From: RYN-230 sp963713815 | Lineage (GTDB): Bacteria > Actinomycetota > Actinomycetes > Streptosporangiales > Streptosporangiaceae | Length of the DNA: 64,000 nucleotides | Direction: 5' to 3' | NCBI GenBank assembly: GCA_963713815.1 | Contig: CAVQNH010000044.1 | Coordinates: forward strand, 1 to 64,000 | Shown here: positions 48,635 to 56,511 of the stretch, piece by piece | Layout of the letters: each line of letters starts with the position of its first letter | How positions within the stretch are numbered: position 1 is the stretch's first letter | Translations under genes and position numbers: made by a program | The notes under the pieces: model-generated | What the model was told of the DNA's origin: nothing | The model's database searches: none | What the model saw: only the letters and a program-made list of their open reading frames with translations

Positions 48635-49577
48635 GTGAGTGTTGGCCGGTCTATCCGGGTGTTCCTCGCAGATGGCACGCCGGGTGGGCTGCTGACGGCG
48701 GAGATCATGAACTGGACGGGGCATATTGTGGCCGCGCCCCGGTCGGATCTGGTGGCGTTGCTGAGGCGGCCGGAGATCGCGCGGACGGGGGTCTACTTCC
48801 TGCTTGGCGATGATCCGGAAAGCTTCGGCGGCACGCTGGCCTACATCGGTGAGGGCGATGACGTGGGAACCCGGCTGAGGCAGCACGCCCGGACCGAGGA
48901 GCAGGGTGGCAAGGACTTCTGGGACCGGGCGATTGTGCTCACGTCGCAAGGACGCCAACTTGACCAAAGCGCACGCCCGGTATCTGGAGAGCAGCTTCAT
49001 CACGCTTGGCGCAACAGGCCCGGCGCTCGCGGCTGATCAACGGCACCGCCCCGCCGCTGCTCCCGCTGCCCGAAGCTGATGTTCGGACATGGAGTACTTC
49101 ATCGCCCAGGCGAAGATCATCCTGCCGGTGCTCGGGGTCAATATCCTGCGCGCCCCGGCCAGCGCGGTCGGCTCGCTGCGGGCGCTGTTCCGGGACCGGC
49201 AACGCCCCTCACCCACGTTTGAGCTGCAGCTGAGAAAGGAAGGGATCACCGCAACGGCCCGTGAACTCGACGGGGAGTTCACCGTGCTGGAGGGCTCGAA
49301 GGCCCGTAGTACCTGGATCGGAGTCCCGCACGCCTACAAGGCCCTGCACGAGAAGCTCGTCCAGGAAGCAGCTCTGGTCCCCGGCAACGACGGCAGAACC
49401 ATGCGGTTCGCCCACGACCAGGTGTTTGCCAGCCCCAGCGCCGCCGCGGCAGTGGTGGTGGGACGGACCTCAAATGGCCGCAATGACTGGAAGATCCAGG
49501 GCACGGGCATCAGCTATGGAAGCTGGCAAACCGAGGGCATCGACCAAGCCGTCAAGGAAGCATCACCCCCGGCCTAG
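48635..49577 (+). pseudogene. GIY-YIG nuclease family protein with DUF4357, frameshifted
   Basis: Read from a GTG at 48635 (VSVGRSIRVFLADGTPGGL). Seen: an N-terminal SLIDE-like segment, the GIY-YIG region GVYFLLGDDPESFGGTLAYIGEGDDVGTRL, then FWDRAIVLTS. The protein continues only after changing frame near 48950 (KDANLTKAHARYLES), 49015 (INGTAPPLLPLPEAD) and 49085 (DMEYFIAQAKIILPVLGVN). A DUF4357-like end follows (STWIGVPHAYKALHEKLVQ). Family members are nuclease-like proteins of unknown role often found near mobile DNA. Three breaks suggest decay, but indel errors are common in this window. Confidence 0.75.
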
Positions 49578-49846
49578 GTGCCCACGCGCATGCTGAGTTC
49601 GGCATCCCAGTGATCGGCGTGGCCAAGACCGCCTTTCAGGCGGCTACCCATGCCATGCCGGTCCTGCGCGGAACTTCGGCGCGCCCGTTGTTCGTCACCG
49701 CAGTCGGAATGTCCCGCGACGAAGCAGCAAACCTAGTGCGGCACATGTCCAGGCGCCACCGACTCCCCGACGCGATGCGCCGTGCCGAGACACTCGCACG
49801 CACGGGCCTGCCCGCCGCCAGAGGCGCCCTAAGGCAACACCACTGA
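49568..49846 (+). pseudogene. endonuclease V C-terminal fragment
   Basis: A 93-residue fragment with no start, reading PGLGAHAHAEFGIPVIGVAKTAF and then HAMPVLRGTSARPLFVTAVGM, AANLVRHMSRRHRLPDAMRRAE. These match the C-terminal third of deoxyinosine-3' endonuclease V, which nicks DNA beside hypoxanthine. The N-terminal two thirds with the catalytic Asp residues are missing. The fragment begins inside the last bases of the GIY-YIG gene, so a deletion or insertion joined them. Confidence 0.75.
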
Positions 49847-50139
49847 CCAAGCGCGGTGAGCCTGCCCCGATTTTCCGGACGGGCTAGTTGTGCTGATCAT
49901 GCTGCTGTGGCGGGCAGCAGACTGCTGGTAACGGCCACGCCGCTGGCCCTGCTGCGGTGCTGGTCTCCACGAGTCCGGTGAGATGTGGGTAAGGCTGAGA
50001 TGACGGATCGCTGTTGTCGCCCAGATCCCTCGGCGAAGGCGGCGGTGAGACTCAACATCGGGGCGATGGGAACGTCGTTGCGCCACCCGGCGCCGCAAAA
50101 CACCTGCTTGTCATCGGCCTCTAGGGCCAGGATTGAATC
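49847..50139. other. intergenic, no gene seen
   Basis: About 290 bp of mixed composition. Short frames only; no repeats or strong hairpins noticed. It should hold the promoter of the HEPN gene. Confidence 0.35.
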
Positions 50140-50796
50140 ATGACTCCTCCCCATGATGCACTCACGACGGCCCTATGCGATGTCGATAACCTTATTGAGC
50201 ACCATCCCAAGGCGGCTGACCCGGGTCGGGGACGGCCCGTCACTGACGAAGGACCTCTCCTGCGTTCATGCGTGCTACTTACCTACGCTGCCTGGGAGGT
50301 CTACGTTGAAGACGGCCTGATTTGGGCGGTCGCAGAACTGGCCCACCATTCTCAACCTGGGCAGTTGCCAAGCGTCCTTCGGGCGTTCGTTGCGGATACG
50401 GCCGGATCGGACCCGTGGAGGCTCGCGGGGGACGCGTGGCGGGAGGCTGCAGTGGAAGCTGTGACCGTCCGCGTCCGCGGGACCGAAGATGACGACGATT
50501 CCTTCGGTGTGAACACAGCTGGCCCACGTCAGATCATCGCGTTGCATGACCAGGTGCTGGGCGCCCGCTTGCTCAACGAGTGCCGCTGGCAAGGAATGAA
50601 CACCAAAAAAGTCAAAGAGGAACTCGCGAACTTCGTCCGCATCCGTGGATCGATAGCTCATACAGGCCAGCCGCCGGGTCCACTGCATCTCGGCGGTGTC
50701 CGGGACTGGCGTGCCTTCATCCAGCGCCTGGCGGGCCAGTTGGACCGCCAGCTTGAGGCATGGGTCGCCACCCATCTGCCAGCTGCTCGCGCGTGA
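50140..50796 (+). CDS. HEPN domain protein (RiboL-PSP-HEPN type)
   Basis: A 218-residue soluble protein. Seen: an all-helical pattern with VLLTYAAWEVYVEDGLIWAV at residues 46-64, and near the C-terminus the HEPN nuclease motif R-x4-H in RIRGSIAHTG (Arg169, His174). Known HEPN proteins with this motif are metal-independent RNases used in toxin-antitoxin, abortive infection and other defence systems. No nucleotidyltransferase (MNT) antitoxin or other partner is adjacent. The neighbouring genes are mobile-element debris and a LexA-like repressor, so a defence role is possible but inferred. Confidence 0.78.
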   Translation: MTPPHDALTTALCDVDNLIEHHPKAADPGRGRPVTDEGPLLRSCVLLTYAAWEVYVEDGLIWAVAELAHHSQPGQLPSVLRAFVADTAGSDPWRLAGDAWREAAVEAVTVRVRGTEDDDDSFGVNTAGPRQIIALHDQVLGARLLNECRWQGMNTKKVKEELANFVRIRGSIAHTGQPPGPLHLGGVRDWRAFIQRLAGQLDRQLEAWVATHLPAARA

Positions 50797-51551
50797 CTGC
50801 GACCGCGGGCGCCTACGCCCGGCCAATAATCGCCCAACGGGAAATCGGCGCCGTGAAATCCTCTAGTTGATACCGGCACTGAACATGTTGATCTGCGCGT
50901 TGGTCCGCCGGGCCCGGGCGGGGGAGACCCGCCGCGCAGCGTGCCGACGCGATGGGATGGTTGTCAGTGGTTTTGTGCCTGGGCCGGCGCCGCTCTCTCT
51001 CTCGGGCACTGTCAGTCCAACTCGGTAGCCCTCGTGCCGCAACCAGGTATCCGCTGACTCGATCCGGCTGCGCGGATCATCCAGGCCCGGAAGCTGCGGG
51101 GCTCCCAGCAGAATTGCAGCAGGCACTCGATGGCGGGCTCCAGCTCGCCACCCGAGTCAGGGGCCGGAGGCGACAGCCATTCCGGGTTGGCGGAGAACAT
51201 GCCGCCCGGCGCACGCCCTCGCAGCCGTTTCTCTACATACGGCGCAGGGTGGCGATCAGGCGCTCGCAGATCGCGTTCACCCGCCGCCTTGCGACGCCGG
51301 GTTGGCGGCACCTGGGCCGACGAAAACCGGGCCTCAGCACTACCGCGGCGTCACGTGATCGTTCGGCCGACAGAAGATGGCAACCGGGTTCTCTCGCAAG
51401 GCTTCCGGGACTGCGCGTACGTCTCAGAGCGCGTCCGAGCGCAGTTCGCAGCATTGCTGCGTCCTGAACCACTGAGCCACCCTTTCCATGAGGTCGTCCG
51501 GGGTAGCGTAGCTCGGGAGCTTGTTGGTGCTACGTCTGCCAGGGGACAATA
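50797..51551. other. degraded region between the HEPN gene and the LexA-like gene, with a possible transposase scrap
   Basis: 755 bp without an intact gene. On the minus strand around 51234-51290 the translation RVNAICERLIATLRR resembles the catalytic-core end of rve-type transposases (NAICERLIGTLRRE), then stops. No terminal inverted repeats seen. Base composition changes sharply to AT-richer DNA from about 51545. Confidence 0.35.
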
Positions 51552-52262
51552 ATGGCAAATTATGATAAATCATCTGATATTGACCCAAAACTTACACCTA
51601 GGCAAGAGGCTGCTTTAATCGAAATCTTGAAATTTGACAGGAATCATGGAAAACCGCCGACGATCCGCGAACTGGCGCGTGCAATGGGAAAAGCACCTTC
51701 AAATATTCATGGGGTCGTCGTTAAATTGAAGGACAAGGGCTACGTCGAGCCGGAAGAAGTGGGTTCCCGGGCGGAGCCACGGGACATAGTGCTCACAATG
51801 CGCTCCATTGAATGGCTCAGGTCTAACGGCATGGACGTTTCACGGTATACCCAACCGATGATACGGGATTTTGTTCGTGCGGTCCCAGTACTGGGAGAGG
51901 TCGCAGCTGGAAATCCAAGGGATGCCGATGGGAATATTCGAGAATATTTGACACTCCCTGCACAATATCTGCCCATAGGTGACGTTTTTGTGCTGGATGT
52001 TAAGGGTGACTCTATGATAGGTGATGGTGTGCTTGACGGCGACCAAGTACTCGTAGTCCCATATCCTGAACCAAGGGGGAACGGCGAGATGGTTGCTGCA
52101 CTTGTTGGTGACTCAGCTACGATAAAGCGCCTGTGGCGCGAAAAGGAATTCTACAGACTGGAGCCATCTAACCAGGACTTCGAGGCGACAATTATTCACC
52201 CAGAAGACCGAGCGGCCATACAAGGAAGAGTGGTGGGGGTCTTGAGATGGAAAGTAACGTAG
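51552..52262 (+). CDS. LexA-like transcriptional repressor (S24 self-cleaving family)
   Basis: A 236-residue protein encoded in clearly AT-richer DNA than its neighbours (many A/T-ending codons). It starts at an ATG after AGGGGACAATA. Seen: a LexA-type winged helix-turn-helix at residues about 14-65 (LTPRQEAALIEILKF...PTIRELARAMGKAPSNIHGVVVKL), the self-cleavage site Ala119-Gly120 in VLGEVAAG, the catalytic Ser154 in VKGDSMIGDGVLDGDQV, and Lys192 in GDSATIKRL. It is therefore able in principle to be inactivated after RecA activation. It is unlikely to be the host lexA, given the composition and its place in an integrated island. Four GAAC-N4-GTTC sites lie 350-450 bp downstream, in front of the convergent small membrane gene. 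Confidence 0.9.
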   Translation: MANYDKSSDIDPKLTPRQEAALIEILKFDRNHGKPPTIRELARAMGKAPSNIHGVVVKLKDKGYVEPEEVGSRAEPRDIVLTMRSIEWLRSNGMDVSRYTQPMIRDFVRAVPVLGEVAAGNPRDADGNIREYLTLPAQYLPIGDVFVLDVKGDSMIGDGVLDGDQVLVVPYPEPRGNGEMVAALVGDSATIKRLWREKEFYRLEPSNQDFEATIIHPEDRAAIQGRVVGVLRWKVT

Positions 52263-52285
52263 ACTAAACCAAAACTAAGTAACGT

Positions 52286-52591
52286 TTACAACTTTGAGTT
52301 GTCGATCCGATCTTGCACAGAAGGCTTGCCCTTCTTCCGCTGCGGTCTCTTCTGCTGCTGAGTGGTCCTGGAACCGCCGCTAGATTGACTTTTAATGGAT
52401 AGAAAAAACGTGCGGATCTCAAATTTGTCAAATGCGGGATTCTTTATGATGGCTGTAACGAAGAAGTAGGCGGCGACATAGGTCGTTGCTACCATACCTA
52501 GGCCACCAGCGATGAAGAGCCAGGTGTGACCGATCGCTAGCATCAGCAAGGCGTGAACCCAAGCTGCCCAACTCCCGCTCCCGACGCCCAT
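52286..52591 (-). CDS. small membrane protein under probable LexA-type control
   Basis: A 101-residue protein from the ATG at 52591 (MGVGSGSWAAWVHALL), with AGGGAG upstream on the minus strand. The longer frame to 52648 would read through an operator-like site and is not favoured. Seen: two hydrophobic segments (WVHALLMLAIGHTWLFIAG and MVATTYVAAYFFVTAII) followed by a basic Gln/Lys/Arg tail (TTQQQKRPQRKKGKPS). AT-richer like the repressor gene it faces, with a 23-bp gap between the stops. No family recognised. Size and topology recall SOS-induced membrane peptides or holins, which is speculation. Confidence 0.65.
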   Translation of the reverse strand: MGVGSGSWAAWVHALLMLAIGHTWLFIAGGLGMVATTYVAAYFFVTAIIKNPAFDKFEIRTFFLSIKSQSSGGSRTTQQQKRPQRKKGKPSVQDRIDNSKL

Positions 52592-52610
52592 GCTGTAGCA
52601 GCTCCCTGTA

Positions 52611-52652
52611 GAACACCTGTTCACATGTCGGCTCTTCCTCGAATACATGTTC
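52611..52652 (-). promoter_or_regulatory. two LexA-type operator sites before the small membrane gene
   Basis: GAAC-ACCT-GTTC at 52611-52622 is a perfect GAAC-N4-GTTC palindrome, the core bound by LexA in Gram-positive bacteria. It ends 20 bp upstream of the ATG at 52591. A second, one base off (GAAT-ACAT-GTTC), lies at 52641-52652, 30 bp or about three helix turns away. The nearby LexA-like repressor is the obvious candidate binder. Confidence 0.72.
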
Positions 52653-52686
52653 TAAGAGTGGACGACATCAGCCCTCGGGCACAAGA

Positions 52687-52714
52687 GAACGGTAGTTCTG
52701 TAGAACAAGCGTTC
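52687..52714. promoter_or_regulatory. two further perfect LexA-type operator sites
   Basis: GAAC-GGTA-GTTC at 52687-52698 and GAAC-AAGC-GTTC at 52703-52714 are both perfect and 16 bp apart. Together with the pair at 52611-52652 they make four sites in 104 bp between the small membrane gene and the DUF2637 gene. That density is unlikely by chance in GC-rich DNA. Confidence 0.7.
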
Positions 52715-52784
52715 AGGCAGAACTATGGTTGGACGGGCCAGCGCCCCTCGTCGTTCCCGTCAAGCAGCTTGGTCGGGGAGTGGG

Positions 52785-53375
52785 TCAGGTGGGGTGGTCG
52801 ATGATGCGTTTGATCTTGCGGCGGTCGATGCCGAGGTCGCGGGCTATGGCGCGCTGGCTGCGGCCTGCGCTGTGCCAGGCCCGTACCGTCTGCTCCACCG
52901 CTGGCGTGCCAGCTGGCACGGGTGGCGCATCGTGCACCGCTGCCGGCGCAGCCTGGTTCGCATGACACGTGGAGATGGCTGTCGTCTCTGCGGGTGGTCC
53001 GGTTCGGATCAGGGTCATGAGGAGTTCGAAGGAGCCGGCCAGGGCCAGGGCGGGCCAGGCGCTGACCAGTGCACCGATGGGGCCGTGGCCCAGGCCGTGG
53101 GCCAGGTTGGCGCCGATGGTGGCGGCGATGCCGGCGCCCAGGCACCAGCGCGCCAATGGTGGCACGGGCTGGTGGCGGCGGCTGGCGTCGAGGATGAGCA
53201 TGCTGGCCGCCAGGATCAGCCCGTCGACGGTGAAGGGCAGCAGCCTGGCGGTGAGGCCGGTCTCGCCGTGGGTGGTGACGAGTTCGTAGGCGTGCCGGTA
53301 GCTGATCACGGCCGCGACCGCGGCGACGGCGGCCACGGCCAGGGCGGTGGTGATCCTGATGAGCCGGTCAGCCAC
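52785..53375 (-). CDS. DUF2637 domain membrane protein with C-terminal helix-turn-helix
   Basis: A 196-residue protein from the ATG at 53375. Seen: four hydrophobic segments (TALAVAAVAAVAAVISYRHA, LPFTVDGLILAASMLILDA, RWCLGAGIAATIGANLAHG, AWPALALAGSFELLMTLI) that match DUF2637. A Pro/Ala linker follows, then a C-terminal Hin/resolvase-like helix-turn-helix (AGRSQRAIARDLGIDRRKIKRIID). Proteins of this family are frequent in conjugative plasmids and AICE-type elements of actinomycetes, near replication and transfer genes. That supports an element origin for this segment. It overlaps the 55-residue gene upstream by 8 bp. Confidence 0.85.
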   Translation of the reverse strand: MADRLIRITTALAVAAVAAVAAVISYRHAYELVTTHGETGLTARLLPFTVDGLILAASMLILDASRRHQPVPPLARWCLGAGIAATIGANLAHGLGHGPIGALVSAWPALALAGSFELLMTLIRTGPPAETTAISTCHANQAAPAAVHDAPPVPAGTPAVEQTVRAWHSAGRSQRAIARDLGIDRRKIKRIIDHPT

Positions 53376-53535
53376 GGCTGGTCTCCTGCCGCCATCCTGT
53401 GATCACCCTGGGGCGGGTCAGAAGCCAGGCTTGGCCGGATGCCGGCCGCGGGTCACGGCCGGGTGGGACTGTCGCGATCACCGGGCCCCTGATCCGGAAG
53501 GGTGTGAAGTCGTCGATGTTGGCGCTGCTGGTCAT
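53368..53535 (-). CDS. small hypothetical protein coupled to the DUF2637 gene
   Basis: A 55-residue ORF from the ATG at 53535 with a near-ideal ribosome site AAGGAGGTGAG. Sequence MTSSANIDDFTPFRIRG begins it, then VIATVPPGRDPRP and a Trp/Arg tail. Its stop lies inside the DUF2637 start, so the two are translationally coupled. Short proteins like this precede DUF2637 genes in other actinomycete elements as I recall; no function known. Confidence 0.6.
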   Translation of the reverse strand: MTSSANIDDFTPFRIRGPVIATVPPGRDPRPASGQAWLLTRPRVITGWRQETSRG

Positions 53536-53692
53536 GGGTCTCACCTCCTTGGTGAGGCCCGGAAAGCCAGTGACAAACCAAGTGACTACGCACCCAGACT
53601 CTTGCGGCCAGCGCCGGACCCAGCCAGACACCGCATGTGGCCTGACGTGCGGGTACCGGACTTGCTGCTACCCTGGCGGACGAAATCGGCCG

Positions 53693-53737
53693 GCATGGCA
53701 TGCAAGAGGTCAGCGGTTCGAGCCCGCTTAGCTCCAC
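53693..53737 (+). repeat. attachment-site core, tRNA-Ala 3' copy 2
   Basis: 45 bp identical to the tRNA-Ala 3' part at 48251-48295. The 5' half of the tRNA is absent, so this is not a functional tRNA. It marks the junction between the first segment (48.3-53.7 kb) and the second (53.7-59.4 kb). Confidence 0.9.
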
Positions 53738-54140
53738 CCAGGTCAGACACAGAATTCGAACGCCGAACCGATGAGCGTTCGCCCCGTGAGGGGCATTCTG
53801 AGGGGCAAGATCCACAAGACGATGACCGTCTGGCCAGCAGTAACGCAAGCATCGTCATCTCTCCCGGATGAGCAGCGCCTTTGTGATCTGCAGGAGGTCA
53901 CCAGTCCTGACGCGGCGCTCTGCCTGGTGCGGCCGGACAAGCTGCATGCTGCGAGGTCCGCGTCCGCCGCCGGGTTCCGCCGGGGGAGTGGCAGCGGTAG
54001 CGATCATGGCGCTCCCCGTGCTCCGCGGCCGGGCACACGAGCCGCCCCCGGCTGGGCCATGCGCCCGCGTCCTGCGCTCCCCGCACCGGTTACCGTTTCC
54101 ACCGGTGCCCGTGCTCGGTGAGTCACCTGGCCGGGGGCAG
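53738..54140. repeat. duplicated att-adjacent block, copy A
   Basis: About 400 bp right of att copy 2 that closely match 59459-59865, with scattered substitutions and one-base indels. Indels that differ between copies break every reading frame, so the block is probably non-coding. It holds the paired GAGGGGCA motifs listed separately. Confidence 0.85.
53787..53807 (+). other. paired GAGGGGCA motifs (possible integrase arm sites)
   Basis: TGAGGGGCA at 53787-53795 and again at 53799-53807, a 12-bp period, 50 bp right of att copy 2. Identical spacing recurs beside att copy 3 on both sides. Repeated short motifs flanking a core are typical of tyrosine-integrase arm binding sites. Confidence 0.45.
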
Positions 54141-55159
54141 CCGGCGCCCTGTGCTGATGATCAAGACCAGGGGCGCTTCCTGGGGCAGCGCTGCGGTGGT
54201 AGCCGGATGAGTCCTGCGCGCGGGAACTGCCCTGCGTTGACGAGCACGCGATCACTATGGCCGTGCCGCGCGCACGGGCGTGCAGCGCGCTGTGGTGCTA
54301 CACGGCCACGTCCCCGCGCATCCCGGAGGCAGCCCCATCGCCAGGCTGCTCGGTACACAGCCACGCTCGGCTTCGAAGTTTGGACGGCGCGCCAGCCCAT
54401 GGCCTGACGCTCGCCGGGTGTCACCGCTTCTCCCGGTACGTGCTTACGTTCGACCTGACCGACGCCGCCGAGGCGGCCACGCACCTGCGCGCCCAGGTCT
54501 GCGCACTGTTTCCTGGCGCCCGTGTCCAGGCCTACCGCGCCCCGGTCATCGGCACCCGAGCTCACACCGCCGCCACCACCCACATACTGCGATCGGCCCG
54601 GCGGCTGAGCCTCGCACCGGCCTGAACCCGCCTGGCAAGCGCGCCCCAGCCCGGCCAGGATCATCCTCGGCGAGCCCGCGCACTCAAGTCACTCACATGC
54701 CGAATTGAGTGCGTCTCTTGCACTCGATTCGGCATGAGCGTTATTTGCAAACGTCGAGTTTGGCCGCGGCTGACGGTAGCTGCCCTGCGGGTGCAGCGAG
54801 ACACGATCCACTACCTTTAGCTCACCTTTCCATCGATCCACTGCAGGATTAACGTTGCACCGGCTGGTCGATGCCGGGGAACTCGACGGTCCGGACTGGG
54901 GCTGGCCCGGACCGTCTCAATGTTCTGAACCAGTTCCCGGTCAGTTTCCGGGTGGGATTTATCGTCGTGGGTGGAGCAGTTAGGCCAGGATAAGATGGCT
55001 GCGCTGTGGACGGGTACGGCCAGTCGTGGGGAGACCGCTCCGGAGCGGCCTGCGTTATCGGGAGACTGGCAAGGAGGCGGGCTGGCCAGGAGCAGCTGGC
55101 TGTCACAGCTAGTATGTCCTTGGCTGATCGCCAGGCTTTCGGCAGTCCGGGGGGGCGCG
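54141..55159. other. gene-poor stretch in the second segment
   Basis: About 1 kb. One frame at 54257-54625 (122 codons) carries a protein-like stretch RYVLTFDLTDAAEAATHLRAQV and YRAPVIGTRAHTAATTHIL near its end, perhaps the tail of a lost gene. The rest shows no convincing coding. The inverted repeat at 54697-54735 is listed separately. Confidence 0.35.
54697..54735. repeat. inverted repeat, 16-bp arms
   Basis: Arms 54697-54712 (ATGCCGAATTGAGTGC) and 54720-54735 pair at 15 of 16 positions around a 7-base loop. A further CACTCAAGTCACTCAC direct motif lies just left. It sits in non-coding DNA and could be a terminator or an element end. Confidence 0.6.
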
Positions 55160-55918
55160 ATGAACCTGCCAAACCTCTGGATTTTCCTTGGGGCACTGCT
55201 TGGTTCGGGGGTGAGCGTCTATCTCGTTCACCGGTACTGGGCGCCTGAGAAGCGGCAGGAGCACACCGAGGTCGCGGGGTTCATCTTCGCGGGGGTTGCG
55301 GTCCTGTACGCCGTGCTGCTGGCCTTCGTGGTCATCGTGGGGTGGGAAACCCTCAGCAGCGCACACGCCACGACCTACACCGAAGCCGACCAGCTGTCCA
55401 ACGTCTACTGGATAGCGCGCAGCCTTCCTGCGCCTGAAGGACCAGCCATCGAGGACCTGACCCTGGAATATGCGCATACGGTTATAGACAGGGAATGGCC
55501 GCTGATGAATGAGGGGAAGAGCAGCCCCGTCGCGCAGGACCTGCTGACCCAGATCCGCGCCGGCGTATTCCGGTTCTCACCCCGCACCAGCCAGCAGCAG
55601 GTCCTCTATGAGCAGGCAGTGGTGAGCGTAAACAGCTTGACCGCAGCGCGGAGGGACCGGCTGGATGCGATGACCGAGGAGGTACCGGAGCCCATCTGGG
55701 TGGCGCTGATCGTTGGGGCTGTCATAGTGATTGCGTTTTGCCTTCTCTTCGGGCTGAAGAGCAGGGCTGTGCATATCGGGATGGTGATGGCGATCGCAGC
55801 TTTGATCACGATCAGCCTCATTCTGATCAAGGATCTGCAGTATCCTTTTGCTGGCAATCCCCATGTTGGCCCTGAGGCTTTCGAGGTGTTCCTCAGTACA
55901 ATCCCATCGCCCCACTGA
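55160..55918 (+). CDS. DUF4239 (bestrophin-like) membrane protein
   Basis: A 252-residue protein from the ATG at 55160 (MNLPNLWIFLGALLGSG). Seen: two N-terminal membrane helices (WIFLGALLGSGVSVYLVHRYW, AGFIFAGVAVLYAVLLAFVVIVGWETL), a soluble helical middle with TTYTEADQLSNVYWIARSLP, and two C-terminal helices (IWVALIVGAVIVIAFCLLFG, IGMVMAIAALITISLILI). This is the DUF4239 layout; the family resembles bestrophin channels in arrangement but has no proven activity. Stands alone in the second segment. Confidence 0.82.
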   Translation: MNLPNLWIFLGALLGSGVSVYLVHRYWAPEKRQEHTEVAGFIFAGVAVLYAVLLAFVVIVGWETLSSAHATTYTEADQLSNVYWIARSLPAPEGPAIEDLTLEYAHTVIDREWPLMNEGKSSPVAQDLLTQIRAGVFRFSPRTSQQQVLYEQAVVSVNSLTAARRDRLDAMTEEVPEPIWVALIVGAVIVIAFCLLFGLKSRAVHIGMVMAIAALITISLILIKDLQYPFAGNPHVGPEAFEVFLSTIPSPH

Positions 55919-56095
55919 AAAGCGCAGCTGAATCTGGAGGCACCGACCCGCCGACCCGGCATTGCCAATCTAACTCCGTTAAAGATAGCCAGCCCAGGAT
56001 CGCGCGGTGCCCTCATATGCCGCGGAGCGGTTGTTTCTGGGCGGCCAGCCGTGTACGTCTTGGGGGAAGCGGGCCTGGGTGGGGCCCCAGGTCGG

Positions 56096-56509
56096 TCAGG
56101 AGCTCGTAGCGGCCCCGTCACCAGTCAGCGATGGAGCCTGGCCGTGCCTGCCCTGGCCGGCCCATTCCCGGTCAAGGGTGGTTCGGGGGAGTGGTGGCTG
56201 GACGGCTTCGACGGTGACGGCGGTGCCGTAGGCGGCGACCTCGGACATAATGTCGCCGATTTCATTGCAGTCAAACCGCATCGCGACGACCGCGTTAGCA
56301 CCCCGGGCACGGGCCTCGCGCCACATCCGCTCCCGGGCCTGGTTACGGCTGTCGGTCAGCAGCCTGGTGTACCCGGCGACCTCCCCACCCGCCAGCGTGA
56401 GCAACTGCGCGCCCATATTGCTGAAAGCATTGCGGGCCCGGACGATCAGCCCGAACACGTCCCCGTGGACCTGGGTGATCCGGTAGCCCGGTACCTCGTT
56501 GGGGGTCAC
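56096..56509 (-). CDS. YbjQ/UPF0145 family protein
   Basis: A 137-residue protein from a GTG at 56509. Seen: VPGYRITQVHGDVFGLIVRARN, GGEVAGYTRLLTDSRNQARERMWREARARGANAVVAMRFDCNEI, and AYGTAVTVEAV, the YbjQ pentamer fold described as a heavy-metal-binding domain. A Pro/Gly tail of about 25 residues is added. It starts 2 bp after the stop of the zinc-ribbon gene, so the two form an operon. Confidence 0.85.
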   Translation of the reverse strand: MTPNEVPGYRITQVHGDVFGLIVRARNAFSNMGAQLLTLAGGEVAGYTRLLTDSRNQARERMWREARARGANAVVAMRFDCNEIGDIMSEVAAYGTAVTVEAVQPPLPRTTLDREWAGQGRHGQAPSLTGDGAATSS

Positions 56510-56511
56510 GA

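Noticed and set aside
50863..51126. Minus-strand ORF ending AQINMFSAGIN
   Set aside because: No recognisable domain, no ribosome site and no neighbour support; it lies in the degraded region.
51552..52262. Host lexA
   Set aside because: The catalytic residues fit, but the AT-rich composition and location inside a tRNA-bounded island make an element-borne repressor more likely; the host copy is expected elsewhere.
53586..53858. Minus-strand ORF with the string GGAKRARTADLLHA
   Set aside because: This is the translation of the tRNA-Ala 3' repeat, a well-known false protein; the same happens at 59358-59579.
53771..54121. ORF beginning MSVRPVRGILRGKI, with an equivalent at 59492-59848
   Set aside because: The two copies start alike but differ by indels that change frame, so the duplicated block does not conserve a protein.
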